The notes beneath the pieces were generated by a model that saw only the letters and a program-made list of their open reading frames with translations, was not told where the DNA came from and did no database searches. Shown in pieces: positions 35,901-44,820 of a DNA stretch of 64,000 nt. The first letter of the stretch is position 1; each line of letters opens with the position of its first letter. The position numbers and the translations under genes were made by a program. The stretch spans positions 62,001-126,000 of the forward strand of contig JALIZF010001542.1 in NCBI GenBank assembly GCA_029948255.1, in the 5' to 3' direction. The DNA is from Telmatactis stephensoni (taxonomy: Eukaryota; Cnidaria; Anthozoa; Actiniaria; Isophelliidae).

Positions 35901-36587
35901 GAGACTAAGTTGGTACCTTTTAGGGTGTTTTTCAGCAAGATGCCCTCATAAAAGAAACATTACATTTATTTAGTAGAATTAAAAGATGTTCAAAGATTCT
36001 GTCTTTAATACTATATGAAAAAAATAATATTACATTTGTTGTTTTTGAGTTGGTACCTTTAAGGGATAGAAGCCATGGATAAGACTCAGTTACCTTTACT
36101 TGGTCCTTTTTCATATTTCAGACAATCATCCGCACCCTTCTAATAAAGGAGTCCCCCCAAAATTTAGAGGGGGTGTAGGGGTGCACACCCCCTCCCAAGA
36201 TTGTGTCCTTTTCTTCTTGATACTTGTCCAAAACATCCTTTGGATCCCCTAGAGAGCTTCTGATTTCTTTAACACTGCACCCCCCTGACCTAAAGGATAA
36301 TCCTGAATCTGTCGTAATTCTTGCATTTTACTGTCACCTTCATGACACGTCCACATTGTTCCATGAAAATATTATCTTGTTTGTAGTGGTACAAAGTTAA
36401 AGACAGGACCTTCTAAGATGACCAACACTATTTTCATGAAAGACACAGAATTGAGTTCTGTACATTTCTGTAACCCTCAGGTTAAATAAATGTCATGTTT
36501 AATTGTGATTCTTAAATGGGTTAAATACATCATGCAGACAGACAAAGAGAGAAAAAGAGAAAGGAAGAAAGAATGAAAGAAAGACAC

Positions 36588-36634
<47 letters not shown>

Positions 36635-39074
36635 AAAAAAAGATAAAGAAAAAATAAAGGGAAGAATAGAAAGAGACAAGAAAGGGCGGAACCAGGGAAG
36701 GGAGGGGAATGAGTCTACAGAATGGAGGAAGGAGGAAGGGAGGATTAAAGGAAGAGAGAAAGAATGGAAGGAAGGAAGGATAGAAGGACCAAAGGAAGTG
36801 ATTAGGGAGGAAAGGAAACAGTGAATGAAAAAAAAAAAAAAAAAAGAATGAAAGATAAGTAAACTTGCTCACTTGCTAGTCACCAGTTAGCAAAGCAAGG
36901 CAAACACAGACATCACAGTCTAAGCTAAGCATGTTACAAAGTGCATTGTTTCGCAACTCGTTTTGTAATGGCGCTGCAAAACACGTTGTGCAAAATTATT
37001 CTGAAAAAACGATTGCGGCAACGTTTTTACGGTAACACCCTTGCAATGTGCAGTATGCGCAACTTGTTTTGCAGTGCCAGACAAGTGTCACCAAAAATAT
37101 AGTGCATGTATGGAAAAATTACATAAGCTTCCATTTTTTATTTCTTTTTCTTTCCTCCATATAATGAGGGTAAATTCTATTTATATTTGTTTGCCTTTCT
37201 TTATTCAGCACCGAAATGCTCACAACAAGGTTTTTGGTGGGTTCTTGCTTAATGAAGCATTCAAATTATCCTGGTCCAATGCTTGTCTATTCAGGTGATT
37301 CATTACTGGCTTTGTCGAAAAAGTGAAAAAATAAAATCCAAGTACACCTAAAATAGATAATTTCAAAAAGGACGACATGCTGTCTTTTGAGACGGGGTAG
37401 TAATGGGGGTGCCGATCACCCATCATATCAATACATGCGCTGATCCATTCACGGATCACGCAATATTTTTAGCCCAAGTCACGCGGCACGCAAAAACTGT
37501 TTGCTACCCTGTTGAGAGAGTTTATCATACATATTTCAGTGCGTCGTACCGAGAACATTTGTTGTCCAATTTGTTGTGTCTGGTGACCCGGTGACCTTGG
37601 GCTTGCCAGTATGATATCTGTAATGTCTGGTTGTCCAATTTGTCTGTCGTGCCTTGGGTGTGGCGGGGTTGGTGTACCTGATGACCTTGGACTTGCCAGT
37701 ATGATATCTGTAATGTCTGGTTGTCCAATTTGTCTGTCGTGCCTTGGGTGTGGCGGGGTTGGTGTACCTGATGACCTTGGACTTGCCAGTATGATATCTG
37801 TAATGTCTGGTTGTCCAATTTGTCTGTCGTGCCTTGGGTGTGGCGGGGTTGGTGTACCTGATGACCTTGGACTTGCCAGTATGATATCTGTAATGTCTGG
37901 TTGTCCAATGTGTCTGTTGTGCCTTGGGTGTGGCGGGGTTAGTGTTCCCGATGTCCTTGGACTTGCAAGTGCACCCACGACAATGGAAAAGGGATTATGT
38001 TCCAATGCTGCCTTGTCCTAGTCTCCCTTGCAACAGTGTTTAGTCTCGTCACGCATCGCTTTGGCTTGGCCATATTCCCTTCTAAAACGCAGGAAAAAAT
38101 ATTTGTTCTCTTATCGTAAATTTTGTGTTTAGTGGAAGTCGACCAAAGTTGATATCAATGGATGATGTGCGGTTTCGTAAAACTGTCGAGATGGGTTCTA
38201 TTTTAGAGTTCACTTCACAGGTACGTAAAGTATTACGGTACTCTGTTTTCTAAATCATTTTACATTCTGTTTTGTTGTTTTCATATTCTACATTTATACA
38301 GTATTTTTCATTTTTGTTATTATTAGATTGTTTATACTCCTCCACAACCAACAAAGCATTTTCAAGTCATGGTATGGTTTGCCTTTGTCTAAACATTTTA
38401 CTTCTGTCGGTATTTATTAGTACTCGGGTGGAAAAACGCGCAGCATTGCTCTTCAACTTGTTTCGCAGTTGAGTGATTTTGTTGCTCGTATTACCGCACC
38501 TTAAGACAAACCCTATTATATACGCGGGGGAGGGGGGCGGGGAGGACTATATATTCTCGGGTTTTGATCGCTGCGCCAAAACCCTGCGGGAGCAACAACT
38601 TTATGGTTGCTCAATGGGACAAATTAACGTTTTTTCTTCAGGCTGTTGCAGACGTTATTCAGCCGATTACAGGCGAGGTAAGTTTAGAAATAAAACAAAT
38701 GCTGGTCAGGCAGATGAAATCGAGAGATTGTTTATTACAATACAATGCAATACAGTGCAGTGCAATGAACAAAAACTATATAACGTATTAATTAATGATG
38801 TTGCTTTGTTTTTCTGTCTTAGCGAGAAACTACCAATGTTTTTTACCAAACATTTAGAAGTGAAAACGTTGTTCGTTCAGTTGCTCCCAGGACTTACGCC
38901 GGTAACTATCGCTGCCCATGCATTATTATTTTATAGAGCACGCATCTCAGCCAATCAGAGTTATGCGTTATGTCAGTTATTTTGTCATCACGTGTTATCA
39001 TTGATTTACCAGAAACCATGCGATATTTGGAGGGGAAAAGACGCTACGAAAAGAGCCCATCAAGAGTTGATTAA
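11969..39074 (+). CDS. ACOT9: Acyl-CoA thioesterase 9, mitochondrial (ACOT9), tandem copy A, 17 exons
   Basis: Exons: 11969-12027, 19767-19815, 21008-21169, 21873-21910, 24689-24781, 25282-25326, 26992-27047, 34496-34569, 34728-34795, 35601-35709, 36387-36480, 37209-37294, 38133-38220, 38327-38371, 38642-38677, 38823-38901, 39013-39074 (stop TAA). From exon 2 onward all phases agree and encode 394 aa. Exon 1 (MAAMATARTCQKLLKNLSK) is basic and hydrophobic, as expected for a mitochondrial presequence. Its phase does not join exon 2 directly, so a small linking exon is missing from this model. Recognisable family blocks: GRRMKDSY with LPLGSD (exon 3), FGKILENLDILA (exon 4), VHGGRENLHSTSPHTIVTAL (exon 5), GNVTWVGKSTMEI (exon 7), RNAHNKVFGGFLLNEAFKLS (exon 12, second hotdog helix) and a TTNVFYQTF strand (exon 16). 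Double-hotdog enzymes of this family hydrolyse acyl-CoA to free acid and CoA in the matrix. Spans 27 kb because introns 1 and 7 carry large insertions. Confidence 0.93.
12085..12293. mobile_element. MITE with TA duplication, intron 1 of ACOT9 copy A
   Basis: Inverted ends of about 35 bp: left ctccattttcgagttcctct, continuing ttgctcaggctaagcctcga; the right end is the near inverse finishing gaaactggtc. TA on both sides (12083-12084, 12294-12295). Copy B lacks it at the equivalent place (near 44930), which is a natural empty site. TA duplication suggests a Tc1/mariner-type family. Confidence 0.8.
12312..12470 (-). other. Block conserved between the two ACOT9 intron 1 sequences, with an antisense open frame
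   Basis: About 150 bp here matches 44960-44995 plus 46213-46330 of copy B. The core 48 bp (ttcggctggtagctgttcta and onward to the ttcctccggg end) is identical. On the minus strand copy A reads through 40 codons including PEENDLTIIIEQLPAELSKN, but copy B has a stop and a frame change, so antisense coding is not supported. A cryptic donor (gattgtaaga) on the plus strand makes it a candidate for the missing small ACOT9 exon or for a regulatory element. Confidence 0.35.
13275..13545. repeat. Nested inverted repeat (catgtctctgtactgtgata)
   Basis: catgtctctgtactgtgata near 13299 faces tatcacagtacagagacatg near 13426, and a third related copy (catgtctctgtcctctgata) follows near 13501. It is probably a small MITE nested in the 4.1-kb element. 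Confidence 0.6.
14110..14441 (-). CDS. Uncharacterised reading frame inside the 4.1-kb element
   Basis: Minus-strand frame open from a splice acceptor (ttctctcag at about 14442-14450) to the stop at 14110, about 110 codons. Sequence includes SGKRANLAASVCSASKMLCK, LKRETADQYEQGAPTGTPKT and AMEILEEENIESLLLNQHF. A possible 36-bp intron (14253-14288) keeps the frame either way. No domain is recognised. It could be an exon of an element-encoded protein or of a captured host gene. Upstream exons were not found, so it may be a relic. Confidence 0.35.
15160..15720. repeat. Cluster of gtatac palindromic motifs
   Basis: Dozens of tatactaaaagtata, gtatacaaaaagtatac and related motifs occur here, including two near-identical blocks (15180-15300 and 15300-15400, then 15395-15515 and 15520-15640). 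The same motif recurs at 13720-14110. It lies within the 4.1-kb element. Confidence 0.8.
17441..18885. repeat. 1.4-kb inverted array of a 20-bp agatctcg repeat
   Basis: 17571-18064 is about 25 units of ttttaacacgagatctcgcc. 18447-18757 is about 15 units of the exact inverse (ggcgagatctcgtgttaaaa). Flanks 17453-17570 and 18758-18875 are also inverse of each other. The middle (18225-18415) holds another array of about 19 ten-bp units (tattcccatg/tattcccctg). The whole interrupts the helicase gene. Each unit contains the palindrome cgagatctcg. Confidence 0.9.
18225..18415. repeat. 10-bp tandem repeat tattcccNtg
   Basis: About 19 head-to-tail units (tattcccatg, tattcccctg, tattccaatg, tattcccgtg) form the loop region between the two inverted agatctcg arrays. 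Confidence 0.95.
20731..20940. mobile_element. MITE with taggccatt TIRs, intron 2 of ACOT9 copy A
   Basis: Left taggccattattttattttt, continuing gcatgatggcg; right ends cgccatcgtgcaaatggcct plus a. About 210 bp; a small hairpin of actaccagaatgc and its inverse lies inside. Confidence 0.7.
21366..21527. mobile_element. Hairpin MITE, intron 3 of ACOT9 copy A
   Basis: aaatcacacgatcttgagta at the left faces tcgtgcgattttt at the right, with inner arms gttttgaaagttctcaaaat and atttgagagttttcaaaaca. It is almost completely self-complementary. Confidence 0.7.
21938..22866. mobile_element. 929-bp foldback element with about 180-bp TIRs and TTAA flanks
   Basis: Left ggtggctcgactgggttttg and right caaaacccagtcgagccacc are inverse, with near identity for about 180 bp. 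TTAA flanks both ends (21934-21937, 22867-22870), the duplication expected of piggyBac-type insertion. No coding frame inside. Intron 4 of copy A; the equivalent copy B intron (50181-50517) lacks it. Confidence 0.8.
24320..24530. mobile_element. MITE with gtccccttcaca TIRs, intron 4 of ACOT9 copy A
   Basis: Left gtccccttcacagttctctg and right (tgtgaaggggac) are inverse. The match extends about 60 bp through cttgaaaggtagc and tgcctttgcat. Confidence 0.75.
24838..25068. mobile_element. 231-bp Harbinger-like MITE with TTA duplication, intron 5 of ACOT9 copy A
   Basis: Left aggcggcgaaatacgagacg and right cgtatttcgccgcct (as ...ttgtatttcgccgcct) are inverse over about 45 bp. TTA on both sides (24835-24837, 25069-25071). 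Inner arms carry cctcaacttgtcgcgcaac. The design resembles the ends of the 30245-32220 element. Confidence 0.8.
25577..25936. mobile_element. MITE with gggacgac ends, copy 1, intron 6 of ACOT9 copy A
   Basis: Left aggggacgacaatcaaaatt, right cgtcgtcccact followed by ttaa. It matches the 297-bp element at 40786-41082 along its length (gaagaattactttccc, ttatcaccgagaaatttgg, aatgacgtcattt). A diverged third copy lies at about 49690-50065. Confidence 0.8.
26465..26660. mobile_element. Hairpin MITE, intron 6 of ACOT9 copy A
   Basis: Inverse arms ttttcaaattgcacttgcct and the facing ggcttgtgcaattttgaaaa, within outer arms gtgcagtttgaaaaaatatc and gatacttttttcaaactgca. Confidence 0.6.
27643..28203. 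mobile_element. 561-bp TIR element with TA duplication
   Basis: Left gatcgatttcactgacgtca and right tgacgtcacgtgaaatcgat plus c are inverse. TA flanks both ends (27641-27642, 28204-28205). No gene is recognised inside, although open frames of about 65 codons exist on the minus strand. Confidence 0.7.
29375..29797. mobile_element. 423-bp foldback element with 40-bp TIRs
   Basis: Left aataggcgatatgcactaac continuing aggtcacgtgaccctatctcc; the right end is the exact inverse. A second strong hairpin at its centre (about 29548-29625, gattcgtttggaaaaacgcg) is nested. A shorter relative is at 49533-49661. Confidence 0.85.
30334..30840. mobile_element. 507-bp MITE nested in the left arm of the Harbinger-like element
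   Basis: Left ccacccgagaacaaacttgt and right (aagtttgttttcgggtgg) are inverse. The right arm of the host element shows the unbroken site (gcccgttttatgcacttatc as its complement). It contains a caaccctgcaac-rich middle, two copies of accctgttccagag and a C run at 30601-30614. Confidence 0.75.
31085..31833 (-). CDS. CIDE-N domain protein, 158 aa, four exons, antisense in ACOT9 intron 7
   Basis: Minus-strand exons 31749-31833 (ATG), 31392-31649, 31232-31296, 31085-31153 (TGA). All introns are GT-AG and all phases fit. Residues about 5-80 match the CIDE-N fold of DFF40/DFF45/CIDE proteins: WDVSRLKRKSLMADDFEEF (basic face and first helix), KKKLGI, then EITVFTEKDGTEIDEDTF (acidic face), then FICAVKGESWLP. 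The rest is Ser/Thr/Asn-rich with no recognised domain; neither a DFF40 nuclease nor a CIDE-C domain follows. Known CIDE-N domains bind each other through their opposite charged faces in apoptotic nuclease control or lipid droplet biology. Here the role is unknown. The gene is exactly enclosed by transposon-like TIRs. Expression is not proven. Confidence 0.75.
32303..32922 (-). CDS. Uncharacterised protein of about 164 aa with a C-terminal hydrophobic segment
   Basis: Minus-strand exon 1 32873-32922 (MSTSCSGDTEEVSRCI) and exon 2 32303-32747 (stop at 32303-32305); GT-AG and phase fit (split Trp codon). The middle contains STTVLTTAGISLIDDERKLG and VKWTFPYTEKGKKKKTLATE. The C-terminus has a run of about 20 hydrophobic residues (FISVYITELLTIFLYIFFA), which could be a tail anchor or the translation of unspliced intron. 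I do not recognise the family. It lies antisense in ACOT9 intron 7, just outside the TIR element that holds the CIDE-N gene, same orientation. Confidence 0.5.
33485..33950. repeat. Diverged tandem repeat of about 110-120 bp (gtgataagtggttgatat)
   Basis: Four or so imperfect copies of taacttaactgtgataagtg, then gttgatat, then gtggtcagtaagt and tgcatggttg. Copy B intron 7 has about one copy (52840-52930), so the array expanded in copy A. Confidence 0.7.
33958..34301. mobile_element. Two adjacent hairpin MITEs, intron 7 of ACOT9 copy A
   Basis: 33970-34112: gtaattaaact..gtgcaattt with the inverse aaattgcac..agtttaattac. 34113-34301: aattatatccattttggaat with the inverse tttcaaaatggatataatt. Confidence 0.65.
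36541..36835. repeat. Polypurine tract (gaaa)n/(ggaa)n, intron 11 of ACOT9 copy A
   Basis: Nearly 300 bp of A/G, with a perfect (gaaa) run at 36583-36635. Copy B has a related purine tract in the same intron (54610-54860), so the tract predates the duplication. Confidence 0.9.
37610..37970. repeat. 90-bp minisatellite, four units, intron 12 of ACOT9 copy A
   Basis: Exact 90-bp period (gccttgggtgtggcggggtt...). The first three units are almost identical and the last has diverged. As 90 is a multiple of 3, frames stay open on both strands, but they lie in an intron. Copy B has one unit only (about 55866-55966). Confidence 0.9.
38407..38505. mobile_element. Solo terminus of the Harbinger-like family, intron 14 of ACOT9 copy A
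   Basis: Contains gcattgctcttcaacttgtt and gagtgattttgttgctcgta followed by ttaccgcacct and taa. It matches the right end of the 30245-32220 element. Confidence 0.65.
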
Positions 39075-40134
39075 TTTTTTAATGAAGTATGAACCAATCA
39101 GAACGACCATTTCTGGTCACGTGTATAAGCAGTAGGTGTGGCTGAAGGGCGTGAAGAAGCACACGTGGTTCTCTGTCTGGTTAACACATGAATGGTGAAG
39201 GCCTACTTCACTGTGGATCATTCCAGCTGAATGCCATTCGCAGACATAGCAATTTCAGCGTTTCTTTTTTCTTTCGCTTGCAAGAAATGCATTATAGCTG
39301 AATCTCCAATCGATTATACTTGTGTCGAAAGAGGGCTCGTGAAATTTAACGAAAATGTTTTCTTGTTTGTTCGAAAGTGAATTACCACTAACTCAGGGTT
39401 AAATCTAAAGAAAACCAGTACCATAGATTTTAAGCCTGGATCAGCGCGCTAACCCGCTTTCGAACAACTGAAAGCAAATAGATTAGTATCACAACCATCT
39501 TCGCTACCATATTGAGAAAACAGCCATCCATGAGTGTCTGAAACCTTTGTAGGGAACCTCGTGCTCTATTCTACACCCACCTCGGGTGAGTCTTGAAATA
39601 AAATTGAAATAAATAAGCATCCTTTTGCTCTTCAAGGAAAGAGATAAAGACGACGGCTGTTTTTTCAATCAGGCTACATCTACTGAAGTTTATATTAGAA
39701 CAATAACATGACTTCTGGAGGGCATATTGTTTATTTGTGGCCCGAGTAGCTTCATTTGCGCCCGAGCGCAGTGATATGATATCATTATCATCAATATACT
39801 ACAAACAAACTCAACTAACAAACTTTGTAATTGAAACTTGGAAATTCTTGGAAATTCTTCCATATTAGTGGTAAAATGGCGTTTGATCAGTACGATAAAA
39901 GTTGTCTTCAAATAAATATAAAAAATAGCGATTGACACAAAACTCGAGTTTTGAAATGGTTTTCTTGTAAATTCTGATTGGTCGAGAGCTGTCGCGCGAT
40001 GCCTTCTCAGCCAATCAGCAACAGGGCTGCAAATGTATTTGCGGCCCGTCAAATTCAATTTTCGCCCGCTGAACGGCGCGTTTTCAAGAGGGCAGTTTGT
40101 TATTTGGACTAGTATATTGATGATAATATACTTA

Positions 40135-40312
40135 TTATCATAAATTAAATTAGCATCAATTACAACATTGCTATGAAATAGTATTAACATATATTATCAT
40201 AAATTAAATTAGCATTAATTACAACATTACTATGAAATAGTATTAACATATATTATCATAAATTAAATTAGCATTAATTACAACATTACTATGAAATAGT
40301 ATTAACATATAT
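40135..40312. repeat. 59-bp tandem repeat, three units
   Basis: tattatcataaattaaatta, then gcattaattacaacattact, then atgaaatagtattaacata, three times with two or three changes in the first unit. Confidence 0.95.
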
Positions 40313-40785
40313 TATATTAACATTTAACAAACCAAGCGGACGTCTGTAAGAAGTCACACCTAAAATATTTCGATTTAATCGACATAGCACATAGTGCTTA
40401 TCAATATATAATTTCGTAGATATATATCTTTTTATAAAAGAGAATTTTCTTATATAAGTTTATTAGTAAATAAGTATATTATATGATCATAATTATAGAA
40501 TTGTTTATTTTGTTATAATATTGTTCGCGGCTCTCAGGAAGAGCATCAATGTATGATGGGATTCCATGTTTGAAATAAAGTATATCTGAAATAAAATAAA
40601 ATAAAGTATAAAAAAGAAAATGAAATAGTTTTAACAAAAAGCACTATTATACTTCATAAGCACTGAATAATAGTGCAAAAGTACAGAAGAAAATTAAGTC
40701 TAGAAGAAAGTACAAAAGTTAAAAGGCTAGGTAATACCATATATATCGTATATAAGACTTCACGTCTTCAGTTCATATGAGTTAA

Positions 40786-41082
40786 AGGGGGACGACGATC
40801 AAAATCGGTTAAAATGTAAATGGATTATTCCTAGTTGAAATAACTCAGTGATGACAATAAATTCATATGAAGAATTACTTTCCCAAGAATTCTGCATTTC
40901 AAGCTCATTATCACCGAGAAATTTGGATTTAAAAAACAAGAAAACAATAGGTTTGAGTAAATGACGTCATTTACTCACAATTTAGATGCTAATATACTTG
41001 ATAATTTTGATTTGTCTCATTTGAATATAAATAAAATATAACCGAGTTTCAAGTCATTTTCAAATTTCATCGTCGTCCCACT
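40786..41082. mobile_element. 297-bp MITE with TTAA duplication (gggacgac family, copy 2)
   Basis: Left agggggacgacgatcaaaat and right cgtcgtcccact. TTAA on both sides (40782-40785, 41083-41086) fits piggyBac-type insertion. It matches 25577-25936. Confidence 0.85.
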
Positions 41083-41837
41083 TTAAATAATGATACAATT
41101 AAACTTTATCAGTTTAAGAGTAAATTATAAATGATTAAAACTACCTAAGGTAGTTCGGGACTCATATAGATCCTGCAATAACTTGTATTCAATTTGTCTT
41201 TTAAAGGAACAACAGATGAAACTGAAATAAAACATCGTTTTGGGGTTGAGTGGGAGTAGTCTTGGACAGTTTTGTGCGTAATGGGGTGAAAACAAGTTCG
41301 TCAAATTTGCGAAAAATTAAAATCAATTCAATGAACAGTAATAAGTTTTACTTAAAGTTAGTTTTTACCTTCGCTAAAAGTAGAATTTCTTCTTTTGGAT
41401 CGCTCATTAGTGCCCAGACTTCCGACGGACTTTAATGAATGCGCGCGGGTTCAGAAATTTCGCGATTGCAAGAAAAATTTTACGTAAAAGTACTAAATTT
41501 CGCGAATTTGTTTTACTTTCTTAAACCCTGAGCTGAGGGCACTTGTCCAAAATTAACTAAACAGAAGGAAAAATATATATATTTACGACTGTCTATATTT
41601 ACTGTAATTTTTAAAATCATGCGAACTCGGGCATCTATAAAAATTAAATGGTTTTTTTTTTGGCAAATTTAGCTTTTGTCAATCAAAATTAAAAATCAAA
41701 ATTACGAAGATCTAACTAACACCAAAATTAGATTTAGCTGTTACAGATCGTATTTAGTCATTTGATGGGTTGTTAGGGGCCTTTATGAGTATTGATTGGT
41801 TGTTTGTTTAAGATTGTCGAATTACAAGCTGAAGAAA

Positions 41838-42028
41838 CGCAGGATCCAGGGGGTGTCCATAGGTGCACCTGACACCCCTTAACTCCGTATTCACTTATTT
41901 TTTTTCTATAGGCTTCTTGCGAGATGGCGGTCATCAGATTCCATTGTAAGGAGGCCGCCATCTTGGATGTGACGTCATCTCAAGAGGCCTATTTGGGACA
42001 CCCCCTTTGCAAAATCCTGGATCCGCCT
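41838..42028. mobile_element. MITE-like inverted repeat with ggatcc ends
   Basis: Left cgcaggatccagggggtgtc and right gacaccccctttgcaaaatc followed by ctggatccgcc are inverse. The middle has paired ccgccatc/gatggcgg motifs and a tgacgtcat site. Confidence 0.65.
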
Positions 42029-42604
42029 CTGAAACGAGTGAATCGGAGCCGAAGATTGCTAGCTGAAAACGAGACTGGAAAGATGTTTTCAAGGAGAGAT
42101 ACTTACGATTTCAGAACAATTCACTACAAGGCCGGGTTACAGCGATTTTCGAAATTATGCGAACTCATGCATTGAAAAAGTCCGTTGGAATTTGGTTATT
42201 CACTTCTGTCAATCACATTTAAAAATTAAAAATACGATTGAACTTATACCAAAGTCATATTTAGCTTTTACATGTCGTTTAAAGACCATATTATATTATT
42301 TGGTATGTTTTTTTAGGGATCTTTATGAGTATTTTTGGGTTGTTTGTTTGAAGTGGGCTCAAAGTGGGCGGAAGCGAAAAACCAAATTCCAACAGACTGT
42401 TTGGAGGTCAGAGTTGCATTATTTCGAAAATCGCAACTTTTGACATTCCTATTGTTTTGAAATAAATAAAATATGGAATTGAATATCGCGTATTTTAATT
42501 TCGCGCAACTGTTCGCGCGTATTAAAGTGTCGACCAATGTGTTTGATATTCAGGCGCGTAGTAATGAAATACGGTGACCCACAGGGGCAAAACACAATGC
42601 AAAA

Positions 42605-42780
42605 TTCCTTTGAAAACAGCAAAGTTTTATGGAACACAACAATATCTTTCACAGAACAGAACAAAGTCTCGTGGAACACAACAGTCTTTCACGGAACACA
42701 ACAAAGTTTCGTGGAACACAACAATCTCTCACAGAACACAACAAAGTTTCACAGTACACAAGTCTTACACAAGCAACTAA
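42605..42780. repeat. Imperfect 18/37-bp tandem repeat (tggaacacaacaa)
   Basis: Repeated gtttcgtggaacacaacaa and tctttcacagaacacaacaa modules alternate about nine times. Open frames rich in His/Asn/Thr are repeat artefacts. Confidence 0.85.
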
Positions 42781-43194
42781 AATCTTTCACGGGGCAACAC
42801 TCTTTCACAAGCATAGCTTCCACAGGCTTCCCAGTCTGATTATCTGTGGATTATGTCTAGTAACGGTCATTTCCAGGTTGAAAGCCAAATATACCCTGGT
42901 AGAAATGCTCTCAAAATGACTGATTTTTTCAAACATCATGGCAAATATTGAGTTCAAAAATAAAGATTAATGCTTAATTAAGTCGCGGAACTCAAGGATA
43001 GCTTGTTACCTCTTTCCCTCATCCCTCTCCTCCCCTCACCCCTATTTGCGTGTTCAAATGAAACGTTCTGGTGTACGTCGATCAGGTGGCACATACAGCA
43101 CAATCGGAAAACAGTGAAAACGATAGTCTGGTTTTCACTATTGAAGCAAGACAACGCCAAGCTTGTGTTTGCACTTGTAAACTAGCGACGCAAG

Positions 43195-43335
43195 CATAAA
43201 CGCTAGCGCAAAAGAACGGAAGGTTTTATTTTTCTTGCGCGGGCTTGCGTCGTCTTTCGTCCTCTTTCGTTGTCTTTCGTCGTCTTTCGTCGTCTTGCGT
43301 TGTCTTTCGTCGTCTTGCGTCGTTAGCGTGAACCA
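43195..43335. repeat. 9/10-bp tandem repeat cgtcgtcttt
   Basis: About ten units of cgtcttt and cgtcttgcg lie between two diverged inverted segments (gcgacgcaagcataaacgct and cgttagcgtg). Possibly the core of a MITE. Confidence 0.8.
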
Positions 43336-43355
43336 GGCATTATATCGTGTTTTAT

Positions 43356-43475
43356 CCCACACCATAGCGAATACAGCCAATCAGAAAGCAGGAAAGCCGT
43401 TGTATATTCGGCGGTATTCAACTGTCTCTTCCCATGAGACATTGCCATCATTTGCTGTATTTTCTATGGTGTGGG
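43356..43475. mobile_element. 120-bp hairpin MITE (cccacaccatag)
   Basis: Left cccacaccatagcgaataca and right gctgtattttctatggtgtg plus gg are inverse with a short loop. Confidence 0.7.
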
Positions 43476-43944
43476 CTTAGTGTAGAATAAAATAATTGTA
43501 AGTATTTGCTACCTGACGCATAAAATCAAATCAAAGCGATTTGAATTCATGCTACGGGGACCAATTCTAATGTGAGTCAGGAATTTTGTAAGAAATGGTT
43601 TCCAATTTTATTATTCAAATAGGTATTTAAAAGTAAATAAGAGAAAAAAAATCCTGATATTCGAAAAAAAGAAAAAAATAGGAAAAAATGTCCAGACATT
43701 CGAAAAAAGAAAAGGAAAAAAGGAAAAAAAGAAAGAAATTTGTAATGTCTAGGAAATGCACCCCACAGAAACAATGCAGTAAGATATATGAATAATTATA
43801 ATTAAAAATAAAACATGAAAATGAAATTTATCAGAAAAAATATCAAAAACACCAAACATTTAAAAACAAGTTCAAAAATATGTAATTTTAACTTAAAGCT
43901 TGGGAAAGAAACGGAAAAAAAGAAGAAAAAAGAAGTCAGAAAAG

Positions 43945-44262
43945 AATCCGGCGTCAACGAGGATCGAACCTGTAACCCCTTAAAGAGTACCCCCCGGAAA
44001 TAAAATAACAGACTGAAGGAATAACTGTAAAAAGAAAAAAAGAGAAAAAAATTTGGGACGATTCTCCCGAGACATTCTATGAAGCTGAGACATCGAATCG
44101 ACTTACGTTACGGATGAAGATTTCGGCCCCATCCACGCTATCCCGGTGCTACATATTACAGTTATCTTAGCCCGAAGGCCAGGGAGGGAGACGATATCCG
44201 GACCCTAATCCATACCTTTAGATATCACCTTAGACCGCTGCGCTACCTAGACACTTTATAAA
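43945..44262 (-). repeat. tRNA-like SINE relic
   Basis: On the minus strand ggtagcgcagcggtctaagg (44251-44232) resembles an A box and acaggttcgatcctcg (about 43972-43957) a B box. They are about 280 bp apart, too far for a tRNA, so either an insertion or two relics. Not an intact tRNA gene. Confidence 0.35.
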
Positions 44263-44820
44263 TTTAATGACTAATTGGGGTAGTCTATTCGGCGAAGTTT
44301 CATTGTGATGCTAATACTCCCCAGGGAAAGAAATGAACCAATCAGAGTCCAGCTATCAAAAAATAGCTGTTTTGTAAATAAATAGAAAGAGAAAACAAAA
44401 GAATAAGTTTTCAGGAACTTCGAGCTTGTCTGCACTGTTTTACTCATCGATTTGTCCCAATTCCCCAGGGAGATAGAAGAAACAATCAAAATCTAGTCGA
44501 TTGAAGAGGGATCAATAAATCAGTTGCCATGATTATTTCAAGACTTTCAAGTACAGCAAGCTCAAGCTGTTACGTACGCTATTACCTATGGAATTTTATT
44601 TCCGTTCCAAAGTGAAATGATCGGCCTCACTGAAGATGTTCAGTTGGAATCCACGTTTTTATTTCAGGAATATCCCTAGCATACTTGTCCAATATCGCGA
44701 CTAGGGATCCTAGGGCTAGGCTAGGTGGACTAGTTGGTCACACGGCCGGTTTTTCGCGCGCTGGCATCGCGTTGACCGCGATGTTTCGTTACAGCGGTCT
44801 TTCATTGCAGATAAACAAAG

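Larger units (their letters stand above)
39075..44820. other. Intergenic region between ACOT9 copies
   Basis: 39170-39470 and 40325-40450 match the 3' flank of copy B (58915-59602). The intervening 39700-40320 is an insertion with palindromic ends plus a 59-bp tandem repeat. 43480-44150 is A/T-rich with tRNA-like fragments. The duplication unit appears to end near 44100 (match to 60010-60060). A minus-strand ATG near 41409 followed by 13 codons and a donor could be a first exon but is unsupported. Confidence 0.6.

Noticed and set aside
37469..38021. Frames of up to 178 codons on both strands
   Set aside because: A 90-bp repeat keeps both strands open; the location is an ACOT9 intron and copy B has a single unit.
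38473..39135. Single 220-codon frame covering ACOT9 exons 15 and 16
   Set aside because: It is in a different frame from the exons for most of its length; the spliced ACOT9 frame matches the family instead.
41300..41440. Possible minus-strand first exon (MSDPKEEILLLAK plus donor)
   Set aside because: No downstream exon with matching phase or family resemblance was found.
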